From: an uncultured Clostridia bacterium
Lineage (GTDB): Bacteria; Bacillota; Clostridia; Oscillospirales; Oscillospiraceae
Reading direction: 5' to 3'
DNA: 13,235 nt
Assembly (NCBI GenBank): GCA_945918815.1
Contig: CAMEIU010000044.1
Coordinates: forward strand, 1-13,235
Shown here piece by piece: positions 12,271 to 13,235 of this stretch. The notes below the pieces were generated by a model that saw nothing but the letters and a program-made list of their open reading frames with translations, was not told the origin of the DNA and ran no database searches. Both the position numbers and the translations under genes were made by a program. Within the stretch, counting starts at the first letter, position 1, and the number at the start of each line of letters is the position of its first letter.

Positions 12271-13235
12271 ATGGATGACCAGAACAGCTTTGTAGAAAAG
12301 ACCCTCCTGCGATTATTGGAGCAGAAAAAGTATCACTCCCTGCGGGATATTCTGGCCACCATGAATCCGGCGGACCTGGCCTATATCCTCAACGAGCTGG
12401 ACGAGCGGAAGCTGCCCCTGGTGTTCCGGCTTCTGCCCAAGGAGCTGGCGGCGGAGGCCTTCGTGGAAATGGACCCGGAGCAGCAGGAGCTGCTGATTCA
12501 GGGCTTCTCCGACCGGGAGCTGAAGGAAGTCCTGGACGAGATGTTCGTGGACGACGCCGTCGACGTGGTGGAGGAAATGCCCGCCAACGTGGTCAAGCGA
12601 ATCCTGGCCCAGGCGGACCCGGATATGCGCAAGCAGATCAATGAGATTCTCCGCTATCCCGAAGACAGCGCCGGTTCCATCATGACGCCCGAATATGTGT
12701 CCCTGCGCCCGGCCATGACCGTGGAGGAAGCCATCCTGCGCATCCGCCGCACCGGCGTGGACAAGGAGACCATCTATACCTGCTATGTGACCCGGGACCG
12801 GCACCTGATCGGCACCGTGTCCGTCAAGTCGCTTCTGCTCTGCGGCAGCGACGACACGCCCATCGCCGACATCATGGAGGAGAACGTCATCTCCGTCAAC
12901 ACCCACGACGACCAGGAAAAGGTCGCCCAGATGTTCTCCAAATATAATTTCCTGGCGCTGCCCGTCACCGATAACGAGGGCCGCATGGTGGGTATCGTCA
13001 CCTTCGACGACGCCATGGACGTCATGGAGGACGAGGCCACCGAGGATATGCAGATGATGGCCGGTGTCTCGCCGTCGGACAAGCCCTATGTCCGGTCCGG
13101 CGTCTGGGAGCTGGTGAAGCGGCGGATTCCCTGGCTGCTCCTTCTGATGCTGTCGGCCACCTTCACGGGCCTCATCATCACCCATTTTGAAAACGCCCTG
13201 GCAGTGGCAAAATTTCTGAAAGCAAGCGATAAAAT
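12271..13235 (+). CDS. mgtE: Magnesium transporter MgtE (5' part)
   Basis: The first 321 codons of an MgtE-type Mg2+ channel; the gene is still open at the right edge. The start ATG has GGGAGGG about 6 nt upstream. Domain order is typical: a helical N domain (about residues 5-130, with LPKELAAEAFVEMDPEQQ and the DDAVDVVEEMP turn), two CBS domains (about 137-200 and 201-260, starting SAGSIMTPEYVSL and IMEENVISV), then the plug-helix region and the first membrane helix (RRIPWLLLLMLSATFTGLII, 284-303). The N and CBS domains sense Mg2+ and close the pore when it is plentiful. Pore helices would follow beyond the edge. The last ten or so residues (VAKFLKASDK) are charged where a hydrophobic helix is expected. 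Confidence 0.92.
   Translation, partial: MDDQNSFVEKTLLRLLEQKKYHSLRDILATMNPADLAYILNELDERKLPLVFRLLPKELAAEAFVEMDPEQQELLIQGFSDRELKEVLDEMFVDDAVDVVEEMPANVVKRILAQADPDMRKQINEILRYPEDSAGSIMTPEYVSLRPAMTVEEAILRIRRTGVDKETIYTCYVTRDRHLIGTVSVKSLLLCGSDDTPIADIMEENVISVNTHDDQEKVAQMFSKYNFLALPVTDNEGRMVGIVTFDDAMDVMEDEATEDMQMMAGVSPSDKPYVRSGVWELVKRRIPWLLLLMLSATFTGLIITHFENALAVAKFLKASDK

Noticed and set aside
12313..13185. Minus-strand open frame opposite mgtE
   Set aside because: Its translation is His/Gly/Val/Asp-rich without motifs, while the plus strand encodes clear MgtE N and CBS domains with promoter and ribosome site.

Overview
The window looks like ordinary chromosome from a GC-rich, spore-forming gut Firmicute of the Oscillospiraceae type (Flavonifractor/Oscillibacter/Lawsonibacter-like). 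The basis is GC-rich coding sequence with strong Shine-Dalgarno sites, TTG and GTG starts, an UPF0735 ACT-domain protein, a YtvI-like sporulation membrane protein, an LmrCD/BmrCD-type exporter and an intergenic family of GC-rich palindromes. I see no tRNA, rRNA, CRISPR array, transposase or phage gene. The lineage assignment is inference from protein style, not a database match.

Layout: (1) 1-342: the start of a leftward pheB-like ACT gene with a clear promoter, divergent from a rightward AI-2E/YtvI permease (343-1398). (2) 1498-6492: a tightly coupled leftward operon, marR > ABC half-transporter > ABC half-transporter > RluA-family pseudouridine synthase, in which every junction overlaps by 1-4 nt. 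It is read from a promoter with a perfect TTGACA -35 box, and a large double palindrome just downstream of the -10 is the probable MarR operator. (3) 6714-10879: leftward genes separated by small palindromic repeats: a DUF89 phosphatase, a FliB-like gene broken by one in-frame TAG, a SanA/YdcF-like membrane protein, a small three-helix membrane protein of unknown function, and NudC. (4) 10970-12115: an alanyl-tRNA editing protein (AlaX-L type), divergent from mgtE (12271 to the right edge, incomplete).

The best functional unit is the MarR-controlled exporter operon. The two ABC halves carry the matched asymmetric changes of heterodimeric exporters: one half has Asp and Gln in place of the catalytic Glu and switch His, and the other has an LSQGQ signature. 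The pseudouridine synthase is translationally coupled to the second half, so rRNA or tRNA modification may rise together with drug export.

The most distinctive non-coding feature is a family of five intergenic palindromic elements sharing a GTAGGGGCGG/CCGCCCCTAC core. They sit at or immediately after stop codons, and one supplies the stop codon of the gene beside it. I found no convincing evidence of a wholly new multi-gene system. The items most worth checking are the repeat/stop-codon association, the twin operator, the exporter/pseudouridine synthase coupling and the amber codon in the FliB-like gene.
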